64,000 nucleotides of DNA from NCBI GenBank assembly GCA_947488615.1, contig CANKZU010000014.1, positions 1 through 64,000 of the forward strand. Reading direction: 5' to 3'. A model generated the notes under the pieces. That model was given only the letters and a program-made list of their open reading frames with translations. It ran no database searches and had not been told where the DNA came from. The stretch's first letter is position 1; each line of letters opens with the position of its first letter. The position numbers and the translations under genes are program-made. The stretch is from an uncultured Aurantimonas sp. Lineage in GTDB: Bacteria; Pseudomonadota; Alphaproteobacteria; Rhizobiales; Rhizobiaceae. This document shows, piece by piece, positions 22,605 through 31,470 of this stretch.

Positions 22605-23578
22605 TCGGCCTGCATGACCCGAATAATCGCCGGTGTGATGATGATGGCGAAAAGGACGGGAAGGAAGAATAGGATCATTGGAACGGTCAGCTTCGGCGGC
22701 AGCGCGGCGGCTCGCCTTTCGGCCTCGCTCATGCGCATGTCGCGGTTCTCCTGGGCCAGCACGCGCAGAGCCTGACCGACGGGCGTGCCGTAGCGCTCGG
22801 CCTGGATAAGGCTGGTCACGACGGCTTTCACCCCGTCGAGGCCGGTTCGCAGACTGAGATTCTCAAACGCTTTGCGGCGATCCTGAAGATAGGAAAGCTC
22901 TGCCGTCGTCAGGTTCATCTCCTCCGCGAGCTCGACCGATTGGACACCGATCTCTTCGGATACCTTGCGGAATGCGCCCTCGACGCTCATGCCGGATTCC
23001 ACGCAGATCAGCATCAGGTCGAGCGCTTCGGGCCAGGCCCGGCGGATCGACATCTGCCGCTTGGTCGTCCGGTTTTTCAAAAGAATGATCGGGAGGTAAT
23101 AGCCGAAATAGGCGGCCCCCAGGCCGATGGCGATCTTGGGAATCAGCGGTGTCGCCTCACTGAGGAACATCACCATGTAACCGAGCGCTGCGACGAACAT
23201 GGCGACTGGAGCGAGGATGCGCGCGGCCAGGAAACCGACCACCGGTCCTCGGCCGCGATAGCCGGCCCGCGACAGCATCCGGGCGATGTCGCCATCGCCG
23301 ACCTGTTCGGACAGATTGAAGCGATTGACGATGGCCTGATAAAACTTCTTGGGCGGCGCCCGCAGCAGCACCGGATCCCTGCGATCGGAAAGAGAGGAGC
23401 GTTCGCGCAGGCGAATGCGCTCTCTTTCCTCTCCCACCTGCCGCATCCGGTCGCCGAGGGTATCGCGGGCGAGATACGGCCAGCTCACCAACAGGATGGC
23501 GGAAAAGCTCGAAACCGCCGACAGGAGGGCGATGACTGGTTTCGGATCGGCCGGGATGAATGAAAAGTCCATCATCAT
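22601..23578 (-). CDS. tadC: Type II secretion-like inner membrane protein TadC
   Basis: A 325-residue polytopic protein of the GspF superfamily. It opens with two or three adjacent ATG codons (23578, 23575, 23572), then MDFSFIPADPKPVIALLSAVSSF. The GspF-type cytoplasmic domain is marked by ALDLMLICVESGMSVEGAFRKV and SLIQAERYGTPVGQALRVLAQ, and the C-terminus is hydrophobic (PMILFFLPVLFAIIITPAII). With TadB it forms the platform on which CpaF drives pilin assembly. It follows tadB after only two bases. Confidence 0.93.
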   Translation of the reverse strand: MMMDFSFIPADPKPVIALLSAVSSFSAILLVSWPYLARDTLGDRMRQVGEERERIRLRERSSLSDRRDPVLLRAPPKKFYQAIVNRFNLSEQVGDGDIARMLSRAGYRGRGPVVGFLAARILAPVAMFVAALGYMVMFLSEATPLIPKIAIGLGAAYFGYYLPIILLKNRTTKRQMSIRRAWPEALDLMLICVESGMSVEGAFRKVSEEIGVQSVELAEEMNLTTAELSYLQDRRKAFENLSLRTGLDGVKAVVTSLIQAERYGTPVGQALRVLAQENRDMRMSEAERRAAALPPKLTVPMILFFLPVLFAIIITPAIIRVMQAE

Positions 23579-23580
23579 CC

Positions 23581-24594
23581 TCAGAAATCGAAATTGATCA
23601 TTTTGCGCATCACCAGGATGCCGAACATCATCCACACGGCGCTGCCGGCCAGGACGATGTTGCCGAGGGTCTCCGTGAACAGCAGCGAGATGTAGTCGGG
23701 AGTGGTGAAGTAGACGAGGCCGGCGACGATGATCGGAAGGGAGCCGATAATGCCCCCCGAGGCCTTGGCTTCGGAACTCATCGCCTTGATCTTCGCCTGC
23801 ATCTTCTTGCGCTCGCGCAGCACCTTGGAGAGATTGCCGAGCGCTTCCGCCAGACTTCCGCCGCTGCGGGCCTGGATGCCGATCACGATGGCGAAAAAGT
23901 TGGCCTCCGACAGCGGTACCCGTTCGGCGAGACGCTGCACGGCTTCGTCCATCGGGACGCCCAGGGTCTGATCCTCGACGACCGTCTTGAATTCGCTGCG
24001 TACCGGGTCTTGCGCTTCCGTTGCGATGATCTTCATGCAATCGCTTAGCGGCAGACCGGATTTGATGCCGCGTACGATGACGTCGACAGCCGACGTGAAT
24101 TCCGCGGTGAAACGCTTGAATCGGCGGTTGCGGCGAAAATTGACGAAGAGGTGCGGCAGAAACAGGCCTCCCGCGAACGCGAAGCCACCGGCCGCAAGCG
24201 GTTCGCCTCCCACCGCCACAACGACAATGAAAGTCAGGAGGGCGACAGCGGCGCAAACCACATAATAGGTTCGTTTCGACCAGTTGAGTTCGGCCTGCCG
24301 CAAACGCACGATCAACTGGGGCTTCGATTTGTTTCGCTTCGCCTGACTTTTCTGCTTTTCCTCAATCTCGCGCAGGGTCTCCTCGACGGATCGTTTGCGG
24401 CGGGCGTTGTCGGAGTTGCGGTTTGGCCCGGCCAACGCCGGACCGCTGGTGGCGATCGCTGTAAAGCGGCTGTCGTAGGCGCGCCGCTTGGCGCCGACGG
24501 GATAGACGAAGGACAGCAGCAGGCCACCGCAGCAGAGCGCCGCGAGAGCGTAAATCAAGGTGGTTGGGGTGAGGCCGTCATACAACATGATCAA
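23581..24594 (-). CDS. tadB: Type II secretion-like inner membrane protein TadB
   Basis: A 337-residue GspF-superfamily membrane protein, partner of TadC. It has an N-terminal hydrophobic segment (LIYALAALCCGGLLLSF), a basic linker (EIEEKQKSQAKRNKSKPQLI), two close membrane segments, and the GspF-type region VDVIVRGIKSGLPLSDCMKII and ARSGGSLAEALGNLSKVLRER. Its start overlaps the cpaF stop by four bases. Confidence 0.93.
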   Translation of the reverse strand: MIMLYDGLTPTTLIYALAALCCGGLLLSFVYPVGAKRRAYDSRFTAIATSGPALAGPNRNSDNARRKRSVEETLREIEEKQKSQAKRNKSKPQLIVRLRQAELNWSKRTYYVVCAAVALLTFIVVVAVGGEPLAAGGFAFAGGLFLPHLFVNFRRNRRFKRFTAEFTSAVDVIVRGIKSGLPLSDCMKIIATEAQDPVRSEFKTVVEDQTLGVPMDEAVQRLAERVPLSEANFFAIVIGIQARSGGSLAEALGNLSKVLRERKKMQAKIKAMSSEAKASGGIIGSLPIIVAGLVYFTTPDYISLLFTETLGNIVLAGSAVWMMFGILVMRKMINFDF

Positions 24595-26012
24595 GCGGCC
24601 ACCGCGCTCTGCTCGGCGGCGTCGAGGGCGGTCGAAAGACGCTTTTCCTCGTTGTAGTAGCGCGCGCGATCCCAGAATGCCGGCCGTCCGACCCCGGTCG
24701 AACGATGACGACCGAGCACCTTGCCGTCCGCGTCCTCGCCGACCATGTCGTAGACGAACAGATCCTGGGTGGTGATCACGTCGCCTTCCATGCCGAGCAC
24801 TTCAGTGATGTGGGTGATCCGGCGCGAGCCGTCGCGCAGCCGCGCGGCCTGGATGATGATGTCGACGGAACCGACGATGATCTCTCGGACCGTGGTCGCC
24901 GGTAGCGAGAAACCGCCCATGGCGATCATTGATTCCATGCGCTTCAAGCATTCGCGCGGCGAGTTGGAGTGGATCGTACCCATCGAGCCGTCATGACCGG
25001 TGTTCATCGCCTGCAGGAGGTCGAACACCTCGGGTCCGCGCACCTCGCCGACGATGATCCGCTCCGGCCGCATGCGCAGGCAGTTCTTGACCAGGGCCCG
25101 CATGGTGATCTCACCCTCGCCCTCGATATTGGGCGGGCGGGTTTCCAGCCGGACGACATGCGGCTGCTGCAACTGCAGCTCGGCCGAATCCTCGCAGGTG
25201 ATGATGCGCTCGTCTTCGTCGATGTAGCGGGTCAGGCAATTGAGCAGCGTCGTCTTGCCCGAGCCGGTGCCGCCGGAGATGACGACGTTGCAGCGCACCC
25301 GGCCGATGATCTGTAGGATGGTGGCGCCCTCCGGCGAAATGGCGCCGAACCGGACCAGATCGTCGAGCGTCAGCTTGTCCTTCTTGAACTTGCGGATCGT
25401 CAGCGTCGGGCCATCGATCGCCAGCGGCGGCGCGATGACGTTGACGCGGGACCCGTCAGCCAACCGCGCATCGCAGATGGGGCTCGACTCGTCGACGCGG
25501 CGGCCGACCTGACTGACGATCCGTTGGCAGACATTGAGCAGTTGCTGGTTGTCCTGAAAACGGACGTCCGTCTCCTGCACCTTGCCATTCACCTCGATGA
25601 AGATGCGGTTGCGGCCGTTGACCATGATGTCGGCGATGTCGTCGCGGGCGAGCAGCGGCTCCAGCGGTCCGTAGCCGAGCACGTCATCGCAGATTTCGGC
25701 GACCAGCGCCTCCTGCTCGGCGATGCTGATCTGAACCTTCTTGGCGGTGATGATGTCATTGACGACCTGGACGATCTCCTCGCGCGCCTCGTCGGTCTTC
25801 ATGGTCGACAGGACGGACACGTCGATCGCGTCCACCAAAGCGTCGAAGACTTCGCGCTTCAGGGAAAAGTGCTTTTCGCCGCGCGGCTGCTTTTCCGGGC
25901 GAACGACCCGCGGCGGCGTGATGGCGGTTTGGCTGGTGGGGACGACGCAGGTCACCGCCTCGTCGGCGGATGCGGCTGGAACGCTCTCCTCTTCCGTCTT
26001 CCTGCCGAACAT
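24591..26012 (-). CDS. cpaF: Tad pilus assembly ATPase CpaF/TadA
   Basis: A 473-residue hexameric secretion ATPase of the VirB11/GspE group, which powers Flp pilus assembly. Walker A is [16 protein letters not shown] near residue 247. The Asp box is [29 protein letters not shown] split across a strand-loop, Walker B lies in [15 protein letters not shown] and the His box in [14 protein letters not shown]. It heads the cpaF-tadB-tadC-tadG run, all coupled by overlaps or two-base gaps. About 260 bases separate it from the TadE-like genes upstream, so it may have its own promoter. Confidence 0.96.
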   Translation of the reverse strand: MFGRKTEEESVPAASADEAVTCVVPTSQTAITPPRVVRPEKQPRGEKHFSLKREVFDALVDAIDVSVLSTMKTDEAREEIVQVVNDIITAKKVQISIAEQEALVAEICDDVLGYGPLEPLLARDDIADIMVNGRNRIFIEVNGKVQETDVRFQDNQQLLNVCQRIVSQVGRRVDESSPICDARLADGSRVNVIAPPLAIDGPTLTIRKFKKDKLTLDDLVRFGAISPEGATILQIIGRVRCNVVISGGTGSGKTTLLNCLTRYIDEDERIITCEDSAELQLQQPHVVRLETRPPNIEGEGEITMRALVKNCLRMRPERIIVGEVRGPEVFDLLQAMNTGHDGSMGTIHSNSPRECLKRMESMIAMGGFSLPATTVREIIVGSVDIIIQAARLRDGSRRITHITEVLGMEGDVITTQDLFVYDMVGEDADGKVLGRHRSTGVGRPAFWDRARYYNEEKRLSTALDAAEQSAVAA

Positions 26013-26270
26013 GGTCCCTCCGCAGCGATACGCTATGGCGGCCTGACGTTCGAGGATGGGGTCACGTCCATTGTGACGCCTGAAGCCGGTTGTCGGTCGC
26101 GCCGCATTCGCGGTGAACCGGCCGTCTCAGGATCTCGAAGCGGTCATCGCCTGACTGGGGAGATGTTATCGAACCACGATTGCAGCACCGTAAAATCGAT
26201 CGATGCAATTGTAATCAATAGCGAATAAGTCGGGACGGAGAGGGCGCCCATCGGCGCAAGGTGTCGGCGG

Positions 26271-26663
26271 TCAGTTCAGCGGAATGCGACGGGACACGCT
26301 CAGCGTCATGCCGGTTTCCGATACCCCCCGCACGACGAATTCGAAGGGATAGGTGATCGCGACCGTGCGAAATGACACGCCCGCTTCCGTCGCTGTTCCG
26401 AAATCGATCTGAAGAAGGTTGGGGCTGTTGCCGGTGAAGGAGGCGCGGATCGTCGAATCCAGATCCTCATTCGGAACCGTCGCGTCGTTCAGAACGGAGC
26501 GAACCGCGAAATCCGCCGCGAAGGCGAGGTCGTTGCGCACATTGAGCGCCCGTCCGAATTCGACGACGCCGAGCGACACCAGCAGCAACGGAAAGCATAT
26601 GATGGCGAATTCGACCGCCGTCGCACCCACATCGTCGGTCCGGAAGCGGTTGCGCAGGCTCAT
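26271..26663 (-). CDS. tadE: TadE-like pilus protein
   Basis: A 130-residue pseudopilin-like protein. The N-terminus has the TadE signature: a basic leader, then GATAVEFAIICFPLLLVSLGVVEFGRALNVRNDLAFAADFA, which I read in two parts as a prepilin-type cleavage zone and one membrane helix. The rest is predicted periplasmic. Its start overlaps the stop of the next TadE-like gene upstream by four bases. TadE proteins are processed by a Tad prepilin peptidase, which is not seen in this window. Confidence 0.85.
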   Translation of the reverse strand: MSLRNRFRTDDVGATAVEFAIICFPLLLVSLGVVEFGRALNVRNDLAFAADFAVRSVLNDATVPNEDLDSTIRASFTGNSPNLLQIDFGTATEAGVSFRTVAITYPFEFVVRGVSETGMTLSVSRRIPLN

Positions 26664-27178
26664 CGTACCTGCACCTGGATCTGCGGCCCGAAGTTGAGAT
26701 CAGGAATGATCCAGCCGCTATAAGTCTTTGTCCCGCCGATTTGATAGAAGCTGTAGGTCGGCGCCGACCCGGCGCAACTGGTCGCGGCGGGCACCGCGAC
26801 GTCGGGCGCTTCCGGGCAGGCGTAATAGCGCGACACCGACATCACCAGATCGGGGGCGACCGCAGGGTCCGCCGGGGGCGGAAAATTCGGCGTGGCGGTG
26901 GCCGTCATGACATCGATGACACGCTGCTCCCCCGGGTCGGCCATGGCGGTCTGCGCGCCCGCGCGCAGCACGTGATCGATCGCCATCCGTTCATTCAACG
27001 CCAGACCGAGATCGGCCGTAGCGATCAGAGCGAAGAACAGGATCGGCGCAAAGAGAGCGAATTCGACCGCCGAGACGCCATCCCTGCCGGCGAGCAGCGC
27101 ATGGAAGCGAGCCGCCGATCGCCGGAGACGAGGGTGGCTGCCTCGCAGATCACGAGAAAAGGGCGGCAGAGCGCGCAT
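26660..27178 (-). CDS. Second TadE-like pilus protein
   Basis: A 172-residue relative of the following gene. A basic N-terminus of about 30 residues leads into GVSAVEFALFAPILFFALIA and TADLGLALNERMAIDHVLRAGAQTAMAD, the TadE-type helix and its start of the periplasmic part. Two cysteines (YYACPEAPDV, ATSCAGSAP) may form a disulfide. It lies six bases after cpaE and overlaps the next TadE-like gene, so the pair is co-translated. Confidence 0.85.
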   Translation of the reverse strand: MRALPPFSRDLRGSHPRLRRSAARFHALLAGRDGVSAVEFALFAPILFFALIATADLGLALNERMAIDHVLRAGAQTAMADPGEQRVIDVMTATATPNFPPPADPAVAPDLVMSVSRYYACPEAPDVAVPAATSCAGSAPTYSFYQIGGTKTYSGWIIPDLNFGPQIQVQVR

Positions 27179-27184
27179 CGCTAC

Positions 27185-28510
27185 TCATCGCCTCCCGAAC
27201 AGGCGCGCGGCAAGAGCATTGATGCCCTTCCTCGCGGGCCGCGACACGTCCTTCCCGCTAATCAGCGAGTGCGCGAGTTCAACGAAGGAGCGGGCCACGG
27301 GCGAACGGGCCGCTGTTTCCCCGATCATGCGACCGTCATTGGCGGCGTTGCCGAAAAGCGCCGGGTCGAAGGGGATACTCAGGCTCGGCTCGAGCGCGAC
27401 GGCAGTGGCAAAGGCCGGAGCTTTGATCTCCGGGCGTTTCGGAATGCCGATCTGGTTCAGTACCAGCTTGGGAGGGCTGTCGTGCGGTCGTTTGGAGCGC
27501 AGGAAATCGACGACGCCCTTGACGTTGCGCATGTTGGCGAGGTCCGGCGCGGCGGTGATGACGACGTCGTCCGCGTCCGTCAAAAGCCGTTTCACCCAGG
27601 CGGTCCACATATGGGGAAGGTCGAGGATCGTCAGCCGTGCGCTGGATCGCGCGATGTCGATCAGGCCGTTGAAATCCGTCTCCCGCAGATCGTAGGCGTT
27701 CGTCAGGGCGAGCGGAGGCGTCAGGATGCTGAGCCGTTCGCCGCGCTGCGTCATGATCCGCTCCAGCAGCACGTCGTCGAGGCGGTCGGCGTCGCTGATC
27801 GCCTCCATGACCCCTTGTGCCGCCTCGATGTTGAAATCCAGGCCGGCGGTGCCGAAAGGCAGGTCCATATCGATCAGAAGCACGTCGGAGTCGAAGGACG
27901 ACGCCAGCGACCAGGCCGTGTTGTGCGCCACGGTCGATGAACCGACGCCCCCGCGCGCGCCGAAGAAGGCGCAGACCTTTCCAAGCTTCTGCGCGCCAGC
28001 GCTTTTGTAGAGGCGGCCGATCGTGGCGATCAGCGCCATCACGTCCAGCGGGGCGACGACATATTCGTGGATGCCCTGCTCGATCAGTTCCCGGTAGAGC
28101 GTGATGTCGTTGCGGTGTCCGATGACGATGACTTTGGTGGTCGTCAGACAAACATCGGCCAGCGCGTTCAGTCCGGCGAACAGCGCGGCGTCCTCGGTCG
28201 TCGTTTCCACGATGACGAGATTGGGGGTCGGACCCTTGCCGTAAAGCTCGATCGCAGCCGGCAATCCGCCGCCATGGACCGTCATTCGCGTCCGCTGCAG
28301 GCGTCGGTCCGACGCCGCCGCCTCGGCGGTCCGGGCAAGCTCCGCAGTCTCGGTGAAGACCGCGATGGCGATTTGCGGAATGATCAGGCTGCCGGTGGCG
28401 GACGCGTTTGCGGCCGCCTGTTTCGGCGGCGTCTTGTCCCCGGTGGTGGCGGGAGCGGGCATCATGGGCGCCTCTTCGTCCGTCAAGGCGACGACTGGCG
28501 AGCTCGCCAC
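27185..28510 (-). CDS. cpaE: CpaE/TadZ pilus localisation ATPase
   Basis: A 441-residue protein with an N-terminal receiver-like domain (about 45-165) and a C-terminal MinD/ParA-like ATPase. The P-loop is a variant, FFGARGGVGSSTVAHN, with Gly-Ser-Ser replacing the usual Lys-Thr. The second motif is DVLLIDMDLPFGTAGLD. CpaE places the Tad apparatus at the cell pole. The longest frame begins with GTG (28510) and would overlap cpaB by 28 bases. An ATG at 28465 with AGAGG upstream is an equally good start and removes the overlap. Its neighbours are cpaB before and two tadE-like genes after. Confidence 0.92.
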   Translation of the reverse strand: MASSPVVALTDEEAPMMPAPATTGDKTPPKQAAANASATGSLIIPQIAIAVFTETAELARTAEAAASDRRLQRTRMTVHGGGLPAAIELYGKGPTPNLVIVETTTEDAALFAGLNALADVCLTTTKVIVIGHRNDITLYRELIEQGIHEYVVAPLDVMALIATIGRLYKSAGAQKLGKVCAFFGARGGVGSSTVAHNTAWSLASSFDSDVLLIDMDLPFGTAGLDFNIEAAQGVMEAISDADRLDDVLLERIMTQRGERLSILTPPLALTNAYDLRETDFNGLIDIARSSARLTILDLPHMWTAWVKRLLTDADDVVITAAPDLANMRNVKGVVDFLRSKRPHDSPPKLVLNQIGIPKRPEIKAPAFATAVALEPSLSIPFDPALFGNAANDGRMIGETAARSPVARSFVELAHSLISGKDVSRPARKGINALAARLFGRR

Positions 28511-29310
28511 AGCGATCCTGCGGTATGTGGCGCGACCTTCACCACCTCCATCTTGCCGTCGCGATAGACGCCGACTGTCGGCTCTCGGCGTTTGACGGCG
28601 AGTTTTGGTTCGTTGAGATCCGCCGCCGATCGCAAGGCCAGGGACAGAGCTCCGGAGGCCTCGGCGGCGGTGATCAATTCCACTTGCTGGATGTCCAGTT
28701 CGAGGGTCGCCGTCCGCCCGACCACGACCTGCTGCGGGTTGGCCGGGTCGGCGTTGCGGCTCTGGTCGACGGCCAGTACGCGGACATTCCTCAAGATCGC
28801 GCGGCTGACGCTCTGCGGCGACTCGGTGCCGATGCTCGGCCGCATGTAGGTGTGGATGACATCGACCCGGTCATTCGGCAGCACGAACCCGCCGGCCGTG
28901 TTTTCCGCCGAGACCCGGACCGCGACTGCGCGTTTGCCAGCCGGCAGCAGGGCGGACATATAGCCGGAGCCGGCCGGAGCCAGCTTGTCGCTGCGGATCG
29001 GTTCGCTTTCCTGGAACTGGCTCTTGACGAGCGAGCCGGCGAACGTCTCGATCGCGTCGGGTTGGGAGGCGCGGGTGATGAAACCGGCGGACACGGCGCC
29101 TTCGGGCCATGACTGCCAGCGCATGCTGGTCTCTTCCAGCAATCGTCCCTGGCCGATCTCGGCGGATGCCACGAGCACTTCGCTCATCGCGATCCGCGCG
29201 ATCTCAGGCGCCTGCTCGACCCGAACAGGATTGTCATCCTGGGCGAATGTGATCCAGGCAGCGAGTCCGCCCGAACCGAGCGCGGCTACGAAGATGAGAG
29301 CTCGAATCAT
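28483..29310 (-). CDS. cpaB: CpaB/RcpC pilus assembly protein
   Basis: A 275-residue periplasmic protein anchored by one N-terminal segment (MIRALIFVAALGSGGLAAWI). The central SAF-like domain carries MSEVLVASAEIGQGRLLEE and QESEPIRSDKLA, followed by the RcpC-type region AVAVRVSAENTAGGFVLPNDRVDVIHTY. It stabilises the CpaC secretin. I start it at 29310, where the hydrophobic segment begins after one residue; an in-frame start 16 codons upstream would add a basic tail. A perfect 8-base inverted repeat lies 83 bases upstream. Confidence 0.9.
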   Translation of the reverse strand: MIRALIFVAALGSGGLAAWITFAQDDNPVRVEQAPEIARIAMSEVLVASAEIGQGRLLEETSMRWQSWPEGAVSAGFITRASQPDAIETFAGSLVKSQFQESEPIRSDKLAPAGSGYMSALLPAGKRAVAVRVSAENTAGGFVLPNDRVDVIHTYMRPSIGTESPQSVSRAILRNVRVLAVDQSRNADPANPQQVVVGRTATLELDIQQVELITAAEASGALSLALRSAADLNEPKLAVKRREPTVGVYRDGKMEVVKVAPHTAGSLWRARQSSP

Positions 29311-29392
29311 TGTCCTACCGTGCGGGAAGGTTGTTATCGAACCCGCCTGCTTCCTCATAATCCAAGGGAGCTTAGGGCCGCGAGCTTGACCG

Positions 29393-29417
29393 CCCGTTAA
29401 GAAAGGACGTTAACGGG
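29393..29417. promoter_or_regulatory. Inverted repeat upstream of cpaB
   Basis: CCCGTTAA (29393-29400) and TTAACGGG (29410-29417) form a perfect 8-base inverted repeat around nine bases, upstream of cpaB in the 176-base spacer. It could be an operator. It looks like a CtrA site, but the TTAA cores are nine, not seven, bases apart. Confidence 0.45.
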
Positions 29418-29486
29418 ATAGGTCCAATTGTCGTGGCCGGCGCGGGGTTCGATAGCACGGTGCCTGCCGGGTGGAGCGGGCAGCCG

Positions 29487-29786
29487 TCATTCCGCCGCGG
29501 GTGCCGCCGGCGCGGTTGCTACCGGCTGCGCAGGCCCTGCGGCATACCCGGTGCCGCGATGCAGACGCATGGTCCGTTCGGCGACCTGTCCGTCAGTTCG
29601 TATTGTCGTGACGTTGCGATGAGGGGGAAAGGCGTTCGCGGTGTGGACCGCCATGTTTGCTTGCATCGCGTTGCCCGCCCCGAGCGAGATCGTGTCGCGC
29701 TGATTGGTATAGTCCGCGCAGCCCGTCAGCAGGGCGGCGGCGGCAAGGATAACGATCTCAAGGCTGGGCGCGCGCATTGCCGTCAT
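29487..29786 (-). CDS. Small lipoprotein of the tad locus
   Basis: A 99-residue protein (96 if the second Met is used) with a lipoprotein signal: EIVILAAAALLTGCADYTNQ, with the lipobox LLTGC. The short mature part carries RDTISLGAGNAMQANMAVHT and RNVTTIRTDGQVAERTMRLHR and ends in an Ala-Pro-rich tail. It overlaps the cpaC 3' end by 29 bases and is co-oriented. I take it for a small outer-membrane lipoprotein that helps the secretin, a role CpaD-type proteins play elsewhere; it is much shorter than CpaD. That role is inferred from position. Confidence 0.75.
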   Translation of the reverse strand: MTAMRAPSLEIVILAAAALLTGCADYTNQRDTISLGAGNAMQANMAVHTANAFPPHRNVTTIRTDGQVAERTMRLHRGTGYAAGPAQPVATAPAAPAAE

Positions 29787-31275
29787 CCGTCTCCATGTCG
29801 ATGATGTGGCCGTAGGGTCCCGAGATGCCTTGGCCTTCCTTGAAGGAGCGCAGCATGGCGTTGTCGACCTCAAGCAGGCCGAGGGCGAAAAGCTCGACGT
29901 CGTCGGGGGAGCGGGTCTGGTCGAGCGGTGAGTAGAGTTGCTCGCCTGGGCTTGCCGGCTGGACAAGGCGGGGGGTGACGACCACCACCAGATCGGTTTC
30001 CTGCTTCTGGAAGCTGGTCGAACGGAACAAGGCGCCCAAAATCGGTACTTGGCCGATCCACGGCAATTGCTCGATCGTCTTGGCGTTGACCGTCTGCAGC
30101 AGGCCGGCCATGGCGAAGCTCTGGCCGTCGCGCAACTCGATGACGGTCTGCGCCTTGCGCGACGTGAAGCCGGGATTGCCGTTGACGACGACGGCCGGGT
30201 CGATCTCGCTGACCTCGGTCATCACCCTGAGATTGATCAAGCCGCTATCCAGAACGGTCGGCAGGAATTCGAGACGGACGCCGTAGGGGCGGTATTCGGT
30301 TTGGGTCGAGGAGGATCCGTTGGCGCCCACGACGGCGGCCTGGATCGGCACTTCGCCGCCGGCGTGAAAGCTCGCCTTCTCGCCGCTCATGGTGGTCAGG
30401 TTGGGCTGCGCCAGCCGACGCGCGAGGCCCTTCTTCTCAAGAGCGTTGATGATCATGTCGACGCGAACGCCGGCGCTCTCGAGAACCTGAGCGACCAGCG
30501 ACCCAAAGGGCGTGCCTTGCGAATTACGGCCGGCGTTGTTGTCGAGATAGGATTTCGGCTGGCCGGTGTCCGGATCGGCATTCAATCGCACGCGGGAGCC
30601 AATGACGCCGAGCGAGGTTCCGCCGGACACGCGGAAATTCACGCCGAGATCGCGGCCGGCGCTCCGCCTCGCTTCGAGCACGCGCACTTCCAGTGCTACC
30701 TGCTGGGCATCGGTGACCGCTAGCGCGTTGATGACCGGCTCGGACGAGAATTGCTGGGCAACCTCCATCACCTTCACCGCGTCGGGCGCGCTCTTGACGG
30801 TTCCGCTGAGATGGATGCGATCGTTGAAATTGGTCACCTTCACCTTCGCGCTGGGAACGGCGGCGCGGATCGCGGAATGGACGTTGGCGAAGTCCATGCT
30901 GACACGGGTGTCGACGACGCCGAGGAGCCTGTCGCCGCCATCGTAGATCGAGATATTGGTGATGCCGTTCGACCGGCCCTGGATATAGAAGGAACGATCG
31001 GACAATGGCACCACATCGGCGATCTTGACGTCGCCGACGACGAGATTGGCGAAGGGCCGGTTGGTGGTGATGGTGATCGTGGAGCTTTGCCGCACGACCA
31101 CATTTGACACGCCGCCATTGCCGATAGCGAGCATGCGCTGCTGGGCCGCCGCGGGAAGGACCGCGAGGCAAGCGAGCGTCGTCAGCGCGATGCGTCGGAG
31201 CCGTGGCACCGCCGCGAAAGCGCGCCCGCCTACGCACGGTTCCACCGCCTGTTTCCAAGGATGGAGCACATCCAT
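29758..31275 (-). CDS. cpaC: CpaC/RcpA Tad pilus secretin
   Basis: A 505-residue outer-membrane secretin. It has a signal peptide (IALTTLACLAVLPAAAQQ), an N-terminal domain with RPFANLVVGDVKIADVVPLSDRSFYIQG in pieces, a BON-like region (VKVTNFNDRIHLSGTVKSAPDA), then the secretin core with LARRLAQPNLTTMSGEKASFHAGGEVPIQ in pieces and the terminal LPWIGQVPILGALFRSTSFQKQETDLVVVVTP. It forms the channel for the pilus. I start it at 31275; more upstream codons give no homology-like character. It is upstream of the small lipoprotein gene. Confidence 0.93.
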   Translation of the reverse strand: MDVLHPWKQAVEPCVGGRAFAAVPRLRRIALTTLACLAVLPAAAQQRMLAIGNGGVSNVVVRQSSTITITTNRPFANLVVGDVKIADVVPLSDRSFYIQGRSNGITNISIYDGGDRLLGVVDTRVSMDFANVHSAIRAAVPSAKVKVTNFNDRIHLSGTVKSAPDAVKVMEVAQQFSSEPVINALAVTDAQQVALEVRVLEARRSAGRDLGVNFRVSGGTSLGVIGSRVRLNADPDTGQPKSYLDNNAGRNSQGTPFGSLVAQVLESAGVRVDMIINALEKKGLARRLAQPNLTTMSGEKASFHAGGEVPIQAAVVGANGSSSTQTEYRPYGVRLEFLPTVLDSGLINLRVMTEVSEIDPAVVVNGNPGFTSRKAQTVIELRDGQSFAMAGLLQTVNAKTIEQLPWIGQVPILGALFRSTSFQKQETDLVVVVTPRLVQPASPGEQLYSPLDQTRSPDDVELFALGLLEVDNAMLRSFKEGQGISGPYGHIIDMETDDGNARAQP

Positions 31276-31425
31276 CGAGGCTACCTTTCGCGTCCAGTCT
31301 CTGCTGTCGCCCGATTGGTTCGGCGTATGCTCGCCGCCGCGTGAATCCACCACGCGGTTCGAGCGACAAACAGGGCATCGGACCGCGATGCGGCCCGCAT
31401 TCCGCGGCAGTCTGCGACGAGATGG

Positions 31426-31440
31426 TTAAGGGCGGGTCAA
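31426..31440. promoter_or_regulatory. CtrA-like site upstream of cpaC
   Basis: On the minus strand the bases read TTGA-CCCGCCC-TTAACCAT. That is one mismatch from the CtrA consensus TTAA-N7-TTAAC, and the second half matches the reported half site TTAACCAT. It lies about 150 bases upstream of the cpaC start, overlapping the end of no gene. CtrA controls pilus genes in Caulobacter. Here it is a prediction. Confidence 0.4.
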
Positions 31441-31470
31441 CACGAAAAACGCGGGGGACCGTCCGATGCG

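Noticed and set aside
22601..24256. A 551-codon frame that extends tadC upstream
   Set aside because: The extension covers tadB in another frame and has no homology-like character; three ATG codons near 23572-23578 fit TadC.
29393..29417. CtrA site upstream of cpaB
   Set aside because: The TTAA cores are nine bases apart; CtrA sites need seven. Kept only as an inverted repeat.
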